Source: Glycomyces terrestris (GTDB taxonomy: Bacteria; Actinomycetota; Actinomycetes; Mycobacteriales; Micromonosporaceae). Taken from it: a stretch of 64,000 nucleotides of DNA. The position numbers and the translations under genes are program-made. Under the pieces are notes generated by a model, which saw only the letters and a program-made list of their open reading frames with translations, had not been told where the DNA came from and made no database searches. Below, one piece after another: positions 27,057-34,908 of this stretch; the first letter of the stretch is position 1; each line of letters begins with the position of its first letter. The DNA is taken from NCBI RefSeq assembly GCF_003933745.1, contig NZ_RSEB01000002.1, positions 310,001-374,000 of the forward strand, written 5' to 3'.

Positions 27057-28214
27057 TCAGTCGCACGAGCAGCCGCAGTCGCAGCCGTTGCAGCACCCGT
27101 CGCCGTCCCGGTCGCCGCAGCACTGGCAGCACTCGCAGCAATCGCAGCAGCTGCGGCAGCAGCCCTCGCGCGACCGGCCCGACCACGGACCCTGGTAGTG
27201 CTCGGCGCAGCACAGCTGGCAGGTGCACGCGAGCACCGCGAAGCTGCACAGCCCGGCCCAGAAGCCGCGCCGCCGCGCGTGGTAGTGGTCGTCGTGCCGG
27301 TGGTCGCGGCGGCGCTCCCGTCGCCGCTCGCGGCGCTCGTCCGGGTGCCGGTACGACGCGCACGAGGTGCCGAACCGCTTCGAGACCGCATGGCGCGCAT
27401 AGCGGTCCAGCAGCAGGCCGGTCATCGTGCGGTCGATCAGCGCCGCCGACTCGAGCGCGGCCCGCAGGTCACTGAGCGCCCCGTGCACCAGCGGCCGGGC
27501 GCCCTCCACACCGATTCCGGTGGCGGCCAGCGGGTTCCAGGCGCCGCGCGCGGCGTCCTCGTCGAAGTCCTCGGCGGCGTCGAGCAGGTGCGCCAGGCGC
27601 CCGAACGCCGCGCCCGCGGTCCGGAACGCGCCGGCGTTCTCCGGCCGGCCGCCGAGGACCGCGGCGTGCGCGAACAGTTCGGCCGTGGCCGCCTCGGTCG
27701 GGGCCGTGACGGCGGTGATCGGGGTGCCCGCGCCGCAGGCCGCCTCGGCCTCGCGCTGGCCGGCGACGGCGGCGACGAGCGGGTCGACGTCGAGGCCGAT
27801 CGACTCGCCGATCGCGACCGCCTTGGTGCGCAACCGGTTCGCCGTCATCCCGGCGAGGCCGCGGGCGCCGGGGCGGGCGGCGATGCCGTCGCCGTCCTCG
27901 ACGTGGTCGCGCAGCTTCGCGGACGCCAGGAGCAGTGAGGCGGTCGCGGCCAGCCGCGGCCCGCCGCCGGTGGCGACGGTCTGGCGCCGCATCCCGCGCA
28001 GCGCGCACGGCCCGGCGTCGCGCGAGTCGGACTCGCCGCCGAGCTGGGCCTCCACGAGGACCGAGAGCGCGAGCGCGTCGTAGTTGGTGGTGAGCCGGGC
28101 GAGCTGGCCCGCGTCGTCGCGCAGTTCCAGGCACAGGCCGCAGAAATGGCCCATCCAGCGGGGCTTGAGGTCGTCGGGGGTGCGGGACGGGCAGGGGGCG
28201 AGCATGCCGAACAA
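27057..28214 (-). CDS. DUF5685 family protein with cysteine-packed C-terminus
   Basis: 385 residues. The N-terminal signature MFGMLAPCP, WMGHFCGLCLELRDDAGQLARL and TTNYDALALSVLVEAQ defines DUF5685. A helical middle is followed by an Arg/His/Asp-rich stretch (about 305-330) and a tail with 21 cysteines in about 70 residues, many as CC pairs. Metal binding or a scaffold for redox chemistry is plausible. The TTG start at 28214 is preferred because AGGAG lies six bases upstream; a GTG at 28229 would include that site in the coding sequence. Confidence 0.82.
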   Translation of the reverse strand: MFGMLAPCPSRTPDDLKPRWMGHFCGLCLELRDDAGQLARLTTNYDALALSVLVEAQLGGESDSRDAGPCALRGMRRQTVATGGGPRLAATASLLLASAKLRDHVEDGDGIAARPGARGLAGMTANRLRTKAVAIGESIGLDVDPLVAAVAGQREAEAACGAGTPITAVTAPTEAATAELFAHAAVLGGRPENAGAFRTAGAAFGRLAHLLDAAEDFDEDAARGAWNPLAATGIGVEGARPLVHGALSDLRAALESAALIDRTMTGLLLDRYARHAVSKRFGTSCASYRHPDERRERRRERRRDHRHDDHYHARRRGFWAGLCSFAVLACTCQLCCAEHYQGPWSGRSREGCCRSCCDCCECCQCCGDRDGDGCCNGCDCGCSCD

Positions 28215-28229
28215 CGGGTCTCCTAGCAC

Positions 28230-28559
28230 GTCGGCAGCGCGACCGGCGAGCCGGCGGCTGGAGGGGGATCCTGCCCGGCGATGCTACCGGCCGCCCGCAA
28301 CGCGCGGGGGACACGATTCAGGTGCGCCCGAGCACGACCGGGCGCGCTGCGCCCGACCGCGCCGGCAGCACGACAGGCTCGTTCCAAGTTCGGTGCGGGA
28401 CCGGGGATCGGCCGGTCCCGCACCGGGACCGCCCCCTGTGGGGGAGGCGGCCAGGCCGCGTACGGCCTTCGCGCGCGGGCGCCGCGGCGTGGAGGCGGCT
28501 TGGTCCTCGTCCTGCCGCGGGGCCCCCAATGCCCCGAGCGCCGGGCGCCGCGCGCGGGT
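28230..28559. other. Intergenic region upstream of DUF5685
   Basis: About 330 GC-rich bases. They hold the terminator of the betaine transporter operon (28391-28425) and presumably the DUF5685 promoter. No gene or RNA was recognised. Confidence 0.45.
28391..28425 (-). terminator. Terminator of the betaine transporter operon
   Basis: A perfect 14-bp stem with a 7-base loop, about 135 bases after the proX stop. Confidence 0.7.
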
Positions 28560-29465
28560 CTAGGCGACGAGATCCGCGAACTCGTTGTCCTGGAGCCAGG
28601 CCGCGACGCCGGCCTCGACGTCGCCCTCGTGCTCGGAGAACACGGTGTTCTCCAGGCTCGCCAGCTGCTCGTCGCTCATCGCGAAGGTCCCCAGCGCCGC
28701 GGCGACGTCCGCGAAGTCCTCGCCGAAGCCGCGGCGTGCCAGGACGTTGATCGTCTCGGCCTCCCCGAGCGTGGCCTCCGGGTCCTCCAGGTTCTTCAGG
28801 TCGTACTTCGCGTACGCCCAGTGCGGCTGCCACAGCGTCACCACGATCGGCTCCTCGGCCGCGATCGCGCTGTCGAGCTCGGTGAGCATCGCCGTGGTCG
28901 AGGAGGTCTCCAGTGTCAGGTCGCTGATGCCGTACGTCGGGATCGTGCTGTGCTGCACGGCCTCCGTCAGGCCCGCGCTGGCCTCGATGCCGACGATGCG
29001 GCCGCCGAACAGGTCGGCGTGCGCGTTCAGGTCCGCCAGCGAATCGACGTCCACATAGGTCGGCACGGCGACGGTGAGCGCGGCGTTCTCGTTCCAGGCG
29101 CCCAGCTGCTCCAGCTGATCACCATAAGTGTCCATGTAGGTCTGGTGGGTGATCGGCAGCCAGCCGTCGAGGAAGACGTCCACGTCGCCCGAGGACAGGC
29201 CCTCGAACAGCGGCCCGACCTCGGCGAACTCCTGCGCGGTGACGGTGTACCCGGAGGCCTGGAGGGCCTGGCGCCACAGCTCGGTCGCGACGACCGCCTC
29301 GTCCCAGTTGATGTAGCCGATGACGATCTCGCCCTCGCCTTCGGGCAGGCCGAAGTCGCCGCTCGCGGCCGCGGGGCCGCCGGGCTCCTGCTCGACCGCG
29401 CACGCGGCCAGGGCCATCGCGCCGCCGCCGGCGACGGCGCCCTTCATGATCGAACGTCGCTGCAT
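28560..29465 (-). CDS. proX: Glycine betaine/proline-type substrate-binding lipoprotein
   Basis: 301 residues of the OpuAC family. The signal peptide ends in the lipobox LAAC at about residue 22. The domain begins EIVIGYINWDEAVVATELW, the family start for betaine/choline binders, and has conserved Trp residues (INWDE, FLDGWLP, VVTLWQPHWAYAK) of the aromatic cage that holds quaternary ammonium groups. It delivers substrate to the permease and ATPase encoded upstream. AGGAG is close to ATG 29465. Betaine, proline betaine or choline cannot be separated by eye. Confidence 0.9.
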   Translation of the reverse strand: MQRRSIMKGAVAGGGAMALAACAVEQEPGGPAAASGDFGLPEGEGEIVIGYINWDEAVVATELWRQALQASGYTVTAQEFAEVGPLFEGLSSGDVDVFLDGWLPITHQTYMDTYGDQLEQLGAWNENAALTVAVPTYVDVDSLADLNAHADLFGGRIVGIEASAGLTEAVQHSTIPTYGISDLTLETSSTTAMLTELDSAIAAEEPIVVTLWQPHWAYAKYDLKNLEDPEATLGEAETINVLARRGFGEDFADVAAALGTFAMSDEQLASLENTVFSEHEGDVEAGVAAWLQDNEFADLVA

Positions 29466-29523
29466 GTCTCCTGCTTTCCGGCGCGCGGGGCCGCGCGCCT
29501 GTCTCTCTGGGGGCGTTCGGGTT

Positions 29524-30423
29524 TCAGCGGGCGAGCCGGGCGGCCCGGGCGACCGGGGTGCGGTCGGACAGGCCCTGCGTGACGCGGTCGAGGAGGATCG
29601 CGAGGAGCACCACGGCGAGGCCGGCGTTGAACCCGGCCGCGATGTCGAGTCGGCCGAGCGACCCGGAGATGACCGCGCCGAGCCCGCCGCCGCCCACCAG
29701 GCCCGCGATGACCACCATGGACAGTGCGAGCATGATGACCTGGTTGAGCCCGGCCATGATCGTCGGCAGCGCGAGCGGGAGCTTGATGCGCACCAGGATT
29801 CGCGCGGGCGAGGCGCCGAACGCCTGCCCGGCCTCGACGACCTCGCCGTCGACCTGGCGCAGGCCGAGTTCGGTGAGGCGCACGCCCGGCGGCATCGCGA
29901 AGATGATCGTGGCGATGATCCCCGGCACCACGCCGACGCTGAAGAGCATCACCACCGGGATGAGGTACACGAACGCCGGCAGCGTCTGCATGAAGTCAAG
30001 GACCGGCCGCGCCACGGCCGAGAACGCCCGGCTCTCGGCGGCGGCGATGCCGAGCGGGATCGCGAGGGCGATCGCGATCGCGGCCGCGACGAGGACCATC
30101 GCCAGGGTCTGCATCGTCTCCTCCCAGTACGGGGTCCACGCGACGACGAACATGCCCAGGCCGATGCCGACGCCGAGCTTCCAGCCCTTCGCGGCCCACG
30201 CCGCGGCGGCGAACAGCAGCACCATGACTCCCGAAGGGAGCCACAGCAGTCCGTCGGCGAGGTGCGTGTAGAGGAATTCCAGGCCCGCGTCGACGGCGTC
30301 GAACCCGGCGGACCACGCCTCGCGGGCCCAGCGGATGAAGGTCTCCATCCAGTCGCCGAACGGCATGTCCGGCAGGGGCTTCCAGACGTAGGTCCAGAAC
30401 CAGTTCCTGAGGTACTCGATCAT
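29524..30423 (-). CDS. proW: Glycine betaine/proline-type ABC permease
   Basis: 299 residues. An amphipathic N-terminus is followed by about seven membrane helices. The coupling loop EAGQAFGASPARILVRIKLPLALPTIMAGLNQ is the ABC permease EAA motif. The start at ATG 30423 overlaps the ATPase stop as ATGA, so the two are translationally coupled. It forms the membrane channel of the importer, with single-gene permease suggesting a homodimer. Confidence 0.92.
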   Translation of the reverse strand: MIEYLRNWFWTYVWKPLPDMPFGDWMETFIRWAREAWSAGFDAVDAGLEFLYTHLADGLLWLPSGVMVLLFAAAAWAAKGWKLGVGIGLGMFVVAWTPYWEETMQTLAMVLVAAAIAIALAIPLGIAAAESRAFSAVARPVLDFMQTLPAFVYLIPVVMLFSVGVVPGIIATIIFAMPPGVRLTELGLRQVDGEVVEAGQAFGASPARILVRIKLPLALPTIMAGLNQVIMLALSMVVIAGLVGGGGLGAVISGSLGRLDIAAGFNAGLAVVLLAILLDRVTQGLSDRTPVARAARLAR

Positions 30424-31469
30424 GCGGGCTGCGGCTCCTGTTCGGCGTCGCCGCTCTCGCGCTCGGGCGCCAGCGACTTGATGATGGACCGGGGCGTGAC
30501 CACGCCGAGCGGGTCGGCGTTGTCGTCGACGACCAGCAGGGGCGCCTTGGAGCTGAGGACCGGCTCGTACAGCTCGTTGACCGGCACGTCGCACTCCACG
30601 GTGGGGAACGCGCTGGTGTCGCGGCTCCCGCACGGCTCCATGACGGCCTCGGCGGTGAGGACCCGGGTGCGGTCGACGTCGGCGGTGAACTCGGCGACGT
30701 ACTCGTCGGCCGGGTGCATGAGGATCTCCTCGGCGGTGCCGAGCTGCTTGACGCGGCCGTCGCAGATGGCGATCCGGTCGCCGATCCGCATGGCCTCGTT
30801 GAGGTCGTGCGTGATGAACACGATCGTCTTGCCGAGCGTCGCCTGGAGTTCGAGGAGCTGGTCCTGCATCTCCTGGCGGATGAGCGGGTCGAGGGCGCTG
30901 AACGCCTCGTCCATGAGCAGGATCTCGGTGTCGGCCGCGAGCGCCCGGGCCAGGCCCACCCGCTGCCTCATGCCGCCCGACAGCTGCGCCGGCAGCTTGT
31001 CCTCGTGGCCGGCCAGGCCCACGAGCTGCACGGCCTCCCTCGCGCGCTCCAGCCGCTCGGTCTTGTTCAGCCCCTTGATCTCCAGGCCGAACGCGACGTT
31101 CTCGACGACGCTGCGGTGGGGGAGGAGCGCGAAGTGCTGGAAGACCATGCTGATCTTCTCGCGCCGCAGGCGGCGGATCTCGCGCTTCGAGAGGGACCCG
31201 AGCTCGACGCCGTCGATGCGGATCGTCCCGGCGGTGGGCCTGATGAGCCCGTTGAGCATCCGGATCAGGGTCGACTTGCCCGAGCCCGAGAGGCCCATGA
31301 CCACGAAGATCTCACCGGCCTCGATGGCCCAGTCGTGGTCGATGACCGCGGCGGTCACGTTGCGGGCGTTGAGCTCGTCGCGGGGGACGCCGGCCTTGAG
31401 CTGGGCGACGGCGCCCTTGGCGCCTTTGCCGAAGACCTTGTACAGGGACTCCACTTCGATCGCTGGCAT
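30420..31469 (-). CDS. proV: Glycine betaine/proline-type ABC transporter ATPase
   Basis: 349 residues. Walker A GLSGSGKST (about 59-67), Q-loop VFQHFALLPH, signature LSGGMRQR, Walker B ILLMDEAFSALD and His-loop ITHD are all intact. After residue 265 there is a CBS-type region (TAEAVMEPC, then PLLVVDDNADPLGVVTPRSI), which in OpuA senses ionic strength. AAGGA precedes ATG 31469. Its coding start is overlapped by the run-on frame of the decayed deaminase gene. Confidence 0.93.
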   Translation of the reverse strand: MPAIEVESLYKVFGKGAKGAVAQLKAGVPRDELNARNVTAAVIDHDWAIEAGEIFVVMGLSGSGKSTLIRMLNGLIRPTAGTIRIDGVELGSLSKREIRRLRREKISMVFQHFALLPHRSVVENVAFGLEIKGLNKTERLERAREAVQLVGLAGHEDKLPAQLSGGMRQRVGLARALAADTEILLMDEAFSALDPLIRQEMQDQLLELQATLGKTIVFITHDLNEAMRIGDRIAICDGRVKQLGTAEEILMHPADEYVAEFTADVDRTRVLTAEAVMEPCGSRDTSAFPTVECDVPVNELYEPVLSSKAPLLVVDDNADPLGVVTPRSIIKSLAPERESGDAEQEPQPA

Positions 31470-32680
31470 TGCTTCCTTTCGGGCCCGTGCCGCGCGGGCG
31501 CTCGCGGCGGGGGAGGGCGCGGAGCGGGCGGCAGGGCGTGTTTCCGGGGGCGGGGGTCGGGAACGCAGGAAACACTAGTTGACAACCGTGGTTTTTCAAC
31601 CCGAGCAGTGCGTGAGAAGATCGACACGCGACGTCGTCGTGCGACGTTTCCGCAGGCAGCGGCCGTGAAAATGGTTCGCCGATTGTCATCGGTTGGATTG
31701 TCTACAAACATACATTCGACACAATTGAGACCGTGGGGAGACCATTTCGAGACCGAATCGTGACCGGACGCCCCCGGCGCTAACGGCAGCCGCGCGGCCT
31801 TCGCCCGCTCCGACAGCCCCGCCAGGTCCGTGTCGGTCAGCCCCAGCGCCCGCGCCTTCTCGTACTCCCCGGCGATGTTCGTGCCCATCCGCATCGGCGA
31901 GTCCGTCCCCAGCACCACCGCGATCCCCGCCTCCAGGAACCGCGGCAGCGGGTGCTCCTCCAGGCTCGGCACCATCCCCAGCACCACCGCCGACGTCAGG
32001 CACACCTCCACGGTCACGCCCCGCTCCGCCAGGAGCCGCATGATCCCCGGGTCGCTCGCCGCCCCCACGGCGTGCCCGATCCGGCCGATCTGCTCGATCT
32101 CCGCCAGCGACGCCAGGTTCGAGGCGTTGAACGCCCCCGCCGGGACCGTCACCCCCAGCCCCGCCGCGCCCGCCGCCTCGGCCACGATCCGCCCCCGCGA
32201 CCAGTCCGCCTCCGCCGCGTACGGCACGTAGATGATCTCCACGCCCGCCAGGCCCGCCGCCGCCGCGTCCGCGAACGCGTCGCACAGCTCCCGCAGCATC
32301 GGGTCCCACAGGTTCATGCTCAGGACCGCGCCCGCGTCGAACTCCGGGTAGTCCTCGACCACCCGCGCCCGCGCCGCCTCGAACCGCTCCATGAACTGCG
32401 GGTACACCACCGACTCCTGCGGCAGCCGCAGCTCCGTGTAGACCGCGCCCCCGCGCGCGGCCGCCGCGAGCGCGTCCACCAGGATGCCCTCGTAGACCTC
32501 CGGGTCCACCGCGTCCAGGTCGAACCGCGGCACCGCCGACATCCGCTGGAGCCGCGCCAGCCCCGGCGCCACCGCCTTGACGCTGTCCCTCCGGTCGCCC
32601 CAGTCCACCGGCGAGGAGCTCAACACCTGATCGAGGCGCGCGGGCCATTCCGTGTTCTGGTGCAGGTCGATGAGGTCCAT
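31355..32680 (-). CDS. Adenosine-deaminase-like protein with lost catalytic residues; frame runs into the proV gene
   Basis: An open frame of 441 codons. Residues 1-297 follow the adenosine deaminase fold, ending with RIGHAVGAASDP, HPLPRFLEAGIAVVLGTDSP and EYEKARALG. Zinc and catalytic sites are damaged: HxH is H7-Q-N9, HAGE (180-183) is PAGA, and TDDP (259-262) is TDSP. Homology stops near 31789, but the frame continues without a stop through the proV promoter and 115 bases into proV. It is either a pseudoenzyme with a replaced 3-prime end or a pseudogene. ATG 32680 lacks a good ribosome-binding site. Confidence 0.6.
   Translation of the reverse strand: MDLIDLHQNTEWPARLDQVLSSSPVDWGDRRDSVKAVAPGLARLQRMSAVPRFDLDAVDPEVYEGILVDALAAAARGGAVYTELRLPQESVVYPQFMERFEAARARVVEDYPEFDAGAVLSMNLWDPMLRELCDAFADAAAAGLAGVEIIYVPYAAEADWSRGRIVAEAAGAAGLGVTVPAGAFNASNLASLAEIEQIGRIGHAVGAASDPGIMRLLAERGVTVEVCLTSAVVLGMVPSLEEHPLPRFLEAGIAVVLGTDSPMRMGTNIAGEYEKARALGLTDTDLAGLSERAKAARLPLAPGASGHDSVSKWSPHGLNCVECMFVDNPTDDNRRTIFTAAACGNVARRRRVSIFSRTARVEKPRLSTSVSCVPDPRPRKHALPPAPRPPPPRAPARHGPERKQCQRSKWSPCTRSSAKAPRAPSPSSRPASPATSSTPAT
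31572..31599 (-). promoter_or_regulatory. Candidate promoter of the betaine transporter operon
   Basis: TTGAAA, 16 bases, TAGTGT, in a locally AT-richer segment about 105 bases before the proV start. Overlapping short inverted repeats (GGTT-GAAA-AACC and AACC-AC-GGTT) lie in the spacer. Confidence 0.5.
31727..31754. repeat. Three GAGACC direct repeats at exact 11-bp steps
   Basis: GAGACC occurs at 31727, 31738 and 31749, placing the copies on one face of the helix, about 130 bases upstream of the proposed promoter. This looks like a row of activator or repressor sites. Confidence 0.5.
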
Positions 32681-32885
32681 GTTGGGATGATCACATTTCG
32701 ATCACGGAGGAGCCGGACTTTCGGACGGCGTGTCCCTTTCGGGGACTGACTGCTTTCCGACAGACCCGGCCTGCGGTCCCCCCATCGGATGAAATTCCGT
32801 CCGACTGCCTGATCACGCTGGACCGCAGCCCATGAGACACGTCCCAGGCGCACTCGCGGAGGTTTCGTCCACCCGGGGTCACGGA

Positions 32886-32891
32886 TACACT
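32886..32891 (+). promoter_or_regulatory. -10 box, probable leaderless dxs transcript
   Basis: TACACT lies eight bases before ATG 32900 and no ribosome-binding site is visible. Confidence 0.4.
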
Positions 32892-32899
32892 TCCGCCTT

Positions 32900-34825
32900 A
32901 TGAACCCGCACGACGAACCCGAGATCGGCCCGCTCCTGTCGGGCATCGGCAGACTGGCCGATTTCAAGTCGCTGGACGAGGCCGACCTGCCCGCGCTCGC
33001 CGAGGAGCTCCGCGGATTCCTCGTCGACGCCGTCGCCAGGACGGGCGGCCACATCGGCCCCAACCTCGGGGTCGTCGAGCTCACCATGGCGATCCACCGG
33101 GTCTTCGACTCCCCGCACGACCAGATCGTCTTCGACACCGGCCACCAGTCGTACGTCCACAAGGCCCTCACCGGCCGCGCCGGGCAGTTCACCGGCCTGC
33201 GCAGCCGCGGCGGCCTCACCGGCTACCCCAGCCAGGCCGAGTCCCCCCACGACCTCGTCGAGAACTCGCACGCCTCCACGGCCCTCTCCTACGCCGACGG
33301 CCTCGCCAAGGCCCACGCGCTCTCCGGCTCCGACCGGCACGTCGTGGCCCTCGTCGGCGACGGCGCCCTCACCGGCGGCATGTGCTGGGAGGCCCTGAAC
33401 AACATCGCCGCCCGCGACGACCTCAAACTCGTGATCGTCGTCAACGACAACGGCCGCTCCTACGCGCCCACCGTCGGCGGCCTCGCCAAGCGCCTCTCGG
33501 CCCTGCGCCTCAACCCCGGCTACGAGCCGGCCCTGCGCCGGATCCAGGAGCTCGTCGAGCGCATCCCCGTCTTCGGCCGCGCCGCCTACGCCGGGCTCCA
33601 CGCCGCCAAGACCGGCCTCAAGGACGCCCTCGCCCCCCAGGGCATGTTCTCCGACCTCGGCATCAAGTACGTCGGCCCCGTCGACGGCCACGACCTCGCC
33701 GAGCTCACCCTCGCCCTCGAGCGCGCCAAGGGCTTCGGCGGCCCCGTCATCGTCCACGCCCTCACCGAGAAGGGCCACGGCTGGGCCCCCGCCCGCGCCG
33801 ACGAGGCCGAGCAGATGCACGCCCCCTCCGCCGCCTTCGACCCGATCACCGGCGAGCCCGTCGCCGCCTCCAAGCGCCGCTGGACCGGCGTCTTCGCCGA
33901 CGAACTCGTCGCCCAGGCCAACCTGCGGCCCGAGGTCGTCGCGATCACCGCCGCCATGCCCGGCCCGACCGGCGTCGACAAGCTCATGAAGCGCCACCCC
34001 GAGCGCGTCTTCGACGTCGGCATCGCCGAGCAGCACGCCGTCACCTCCGCCGCCGGCCTCGCCATGAACGGCATGCACCCGGTCGTCGCCGTCTACTCCA
34101 CCTTCATGAACCGCGCGTTCGACCAGACCGTCCTCGACGTCGCCATGCACAAGCTGCCCGTCACGTTCGTCCTCGACCGCGCCGGCATCACCGGCCCCGA
34201 CGGGCCCAGCCACTACGGCATCTGGGACACCTCGATCTTCCGCGTCGTCCCCGGCCTGCGCATCGCCGCCCCGCGCGACGCCGCGAGCCTCCGCGAGGAG
34301 TTCGCCGAGGCCCTCGCCGTCGACGACGCCCCCACGATGCTCCGCTTCCCCACCGGCGCCGTCCCCGAGGCCGACATCCCCGCCGTCGACGTCCACGAAG
34401 GACTCGACGTGCTCGTCAAGCACGAGGACGACGAACTCCTCGTCGTCGCCTGCGGCTCGCTCGCCGGCACCGCCGTGCGGGCCGCCGAACTCCTCGCCGC
34501 CCAAGGCATCCGGGCCACCGTCGTCGACCCGCGCTGGATCTCCCCGGTCCCCGACGCGCTCGTCAAGCTCGCCGGCCAGTACCCGCTCGTCGCCACCGTC
34601 GAGGACGGCATCCGCACCGGCGGCTTCGGCGACGCGCTGGCCCAGGCCCTGCGCGACTCCGGCGACGAGGTCCCGCTCGTGGACTTCGCCGTCGAGCGCG
34701 GCTGGCACCCGCACGGCACCCGCGCCCAGCTCCTCGCCGACCTCGGCCTCACCCCCGAGGCGATCGCCGAGCGGCTCACCGCCGAGGTCCACCGCCGCGG
34801 CGAAGCCGAAGCGCACCACCACTAG
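32900..34825 (+). CDS. dxs: 1-deoxy-D-xylulose-5-phosphate synthase
   Basis: 641 residues. The thiamine diphosphate domain has [25 protein letters not shown] and the cofactor motif [16 protein letters not shown]. The pyrimidine domain has [18 protein letters not shown] with the catalytic Glu, and the C-terminal transketolase domain is complete. It makes DXP from pyruvate and glyceraldehyde 3-phosphate, the first step of the MEP isoprenoid pathway. A His-rich tail ends the protein (EAEAHHH). Position agrees with mycobacterial dxs1. Confidence 0.97.
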   Translation: MNPHDEPEIGPLLSGIGRLADFKSLDEADLPALAEELRGFLVDAVARTGGHIGPNLGVVELTMAIHRVFDSPHDQIVFDTGHQSYVHKALTGRAGQFTGLRSRGGLTGYPSQAESPHDLVENSHASTALSYADGLAKAHALSGSDRHVVALVGDGALTGGMCWEALNNIAARDDLKLVIVVNDNGRSYAPTVGGLAKRLSALRLNPGYEPALRRIQELVERIPVFGRAAYAGLHAAKTGLKDALAPQGMFSDLGIKYVGPVDGHDLAELTLALERAKGFGGPVIVHALTEKGHGWAPARADEAEQMHAPSAAFDPITGEPVAASKRRWTGVFADELVAQANLRPEVVAITAAMPGPTGVDKLMKRHPERVFDVGIAEQHAVTSAAGLAMNGMHPVVAVYSTFMNRAFDQTVLDVAMHKLPVTFVLDRAGITGPDGPSHYGIWDTSIFRVVPGLRIAAPRDAASLREEFAEALAVDDAPTMLRFPTGAVPEADIPAVDVHEGLDVLVKHEDDELLVVACGSLAGTAVRAAELLAAQGIRATVVDPRWISPVPDALVKLAGQYPLVATVEDGIRTGGFGDALAQALRDSGDEVPLVDFAVERGWHPHGTRAQLLADLGLTPEAIAERLTAEVHRRGEAEAHHH

Positions 34826-34834
34826 ACGCGAAGC

Positions 34835-34865
34835 GGCGCGGCGGACCTCGTGGGTCCGCCGCGCC
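34835..34865. terminator. Terminator between dxs and the convergent membrane gene
   Basis: A perfect 13-bp stem with the loop TCGTG, nine bases after the dxs stop. Confidence 0.8.
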
Positions 34866-34908
34866 CGGTGCTGCCTTAAGGACGCCGCGGGGCGCCCCGG
34901 GGGTTGCA

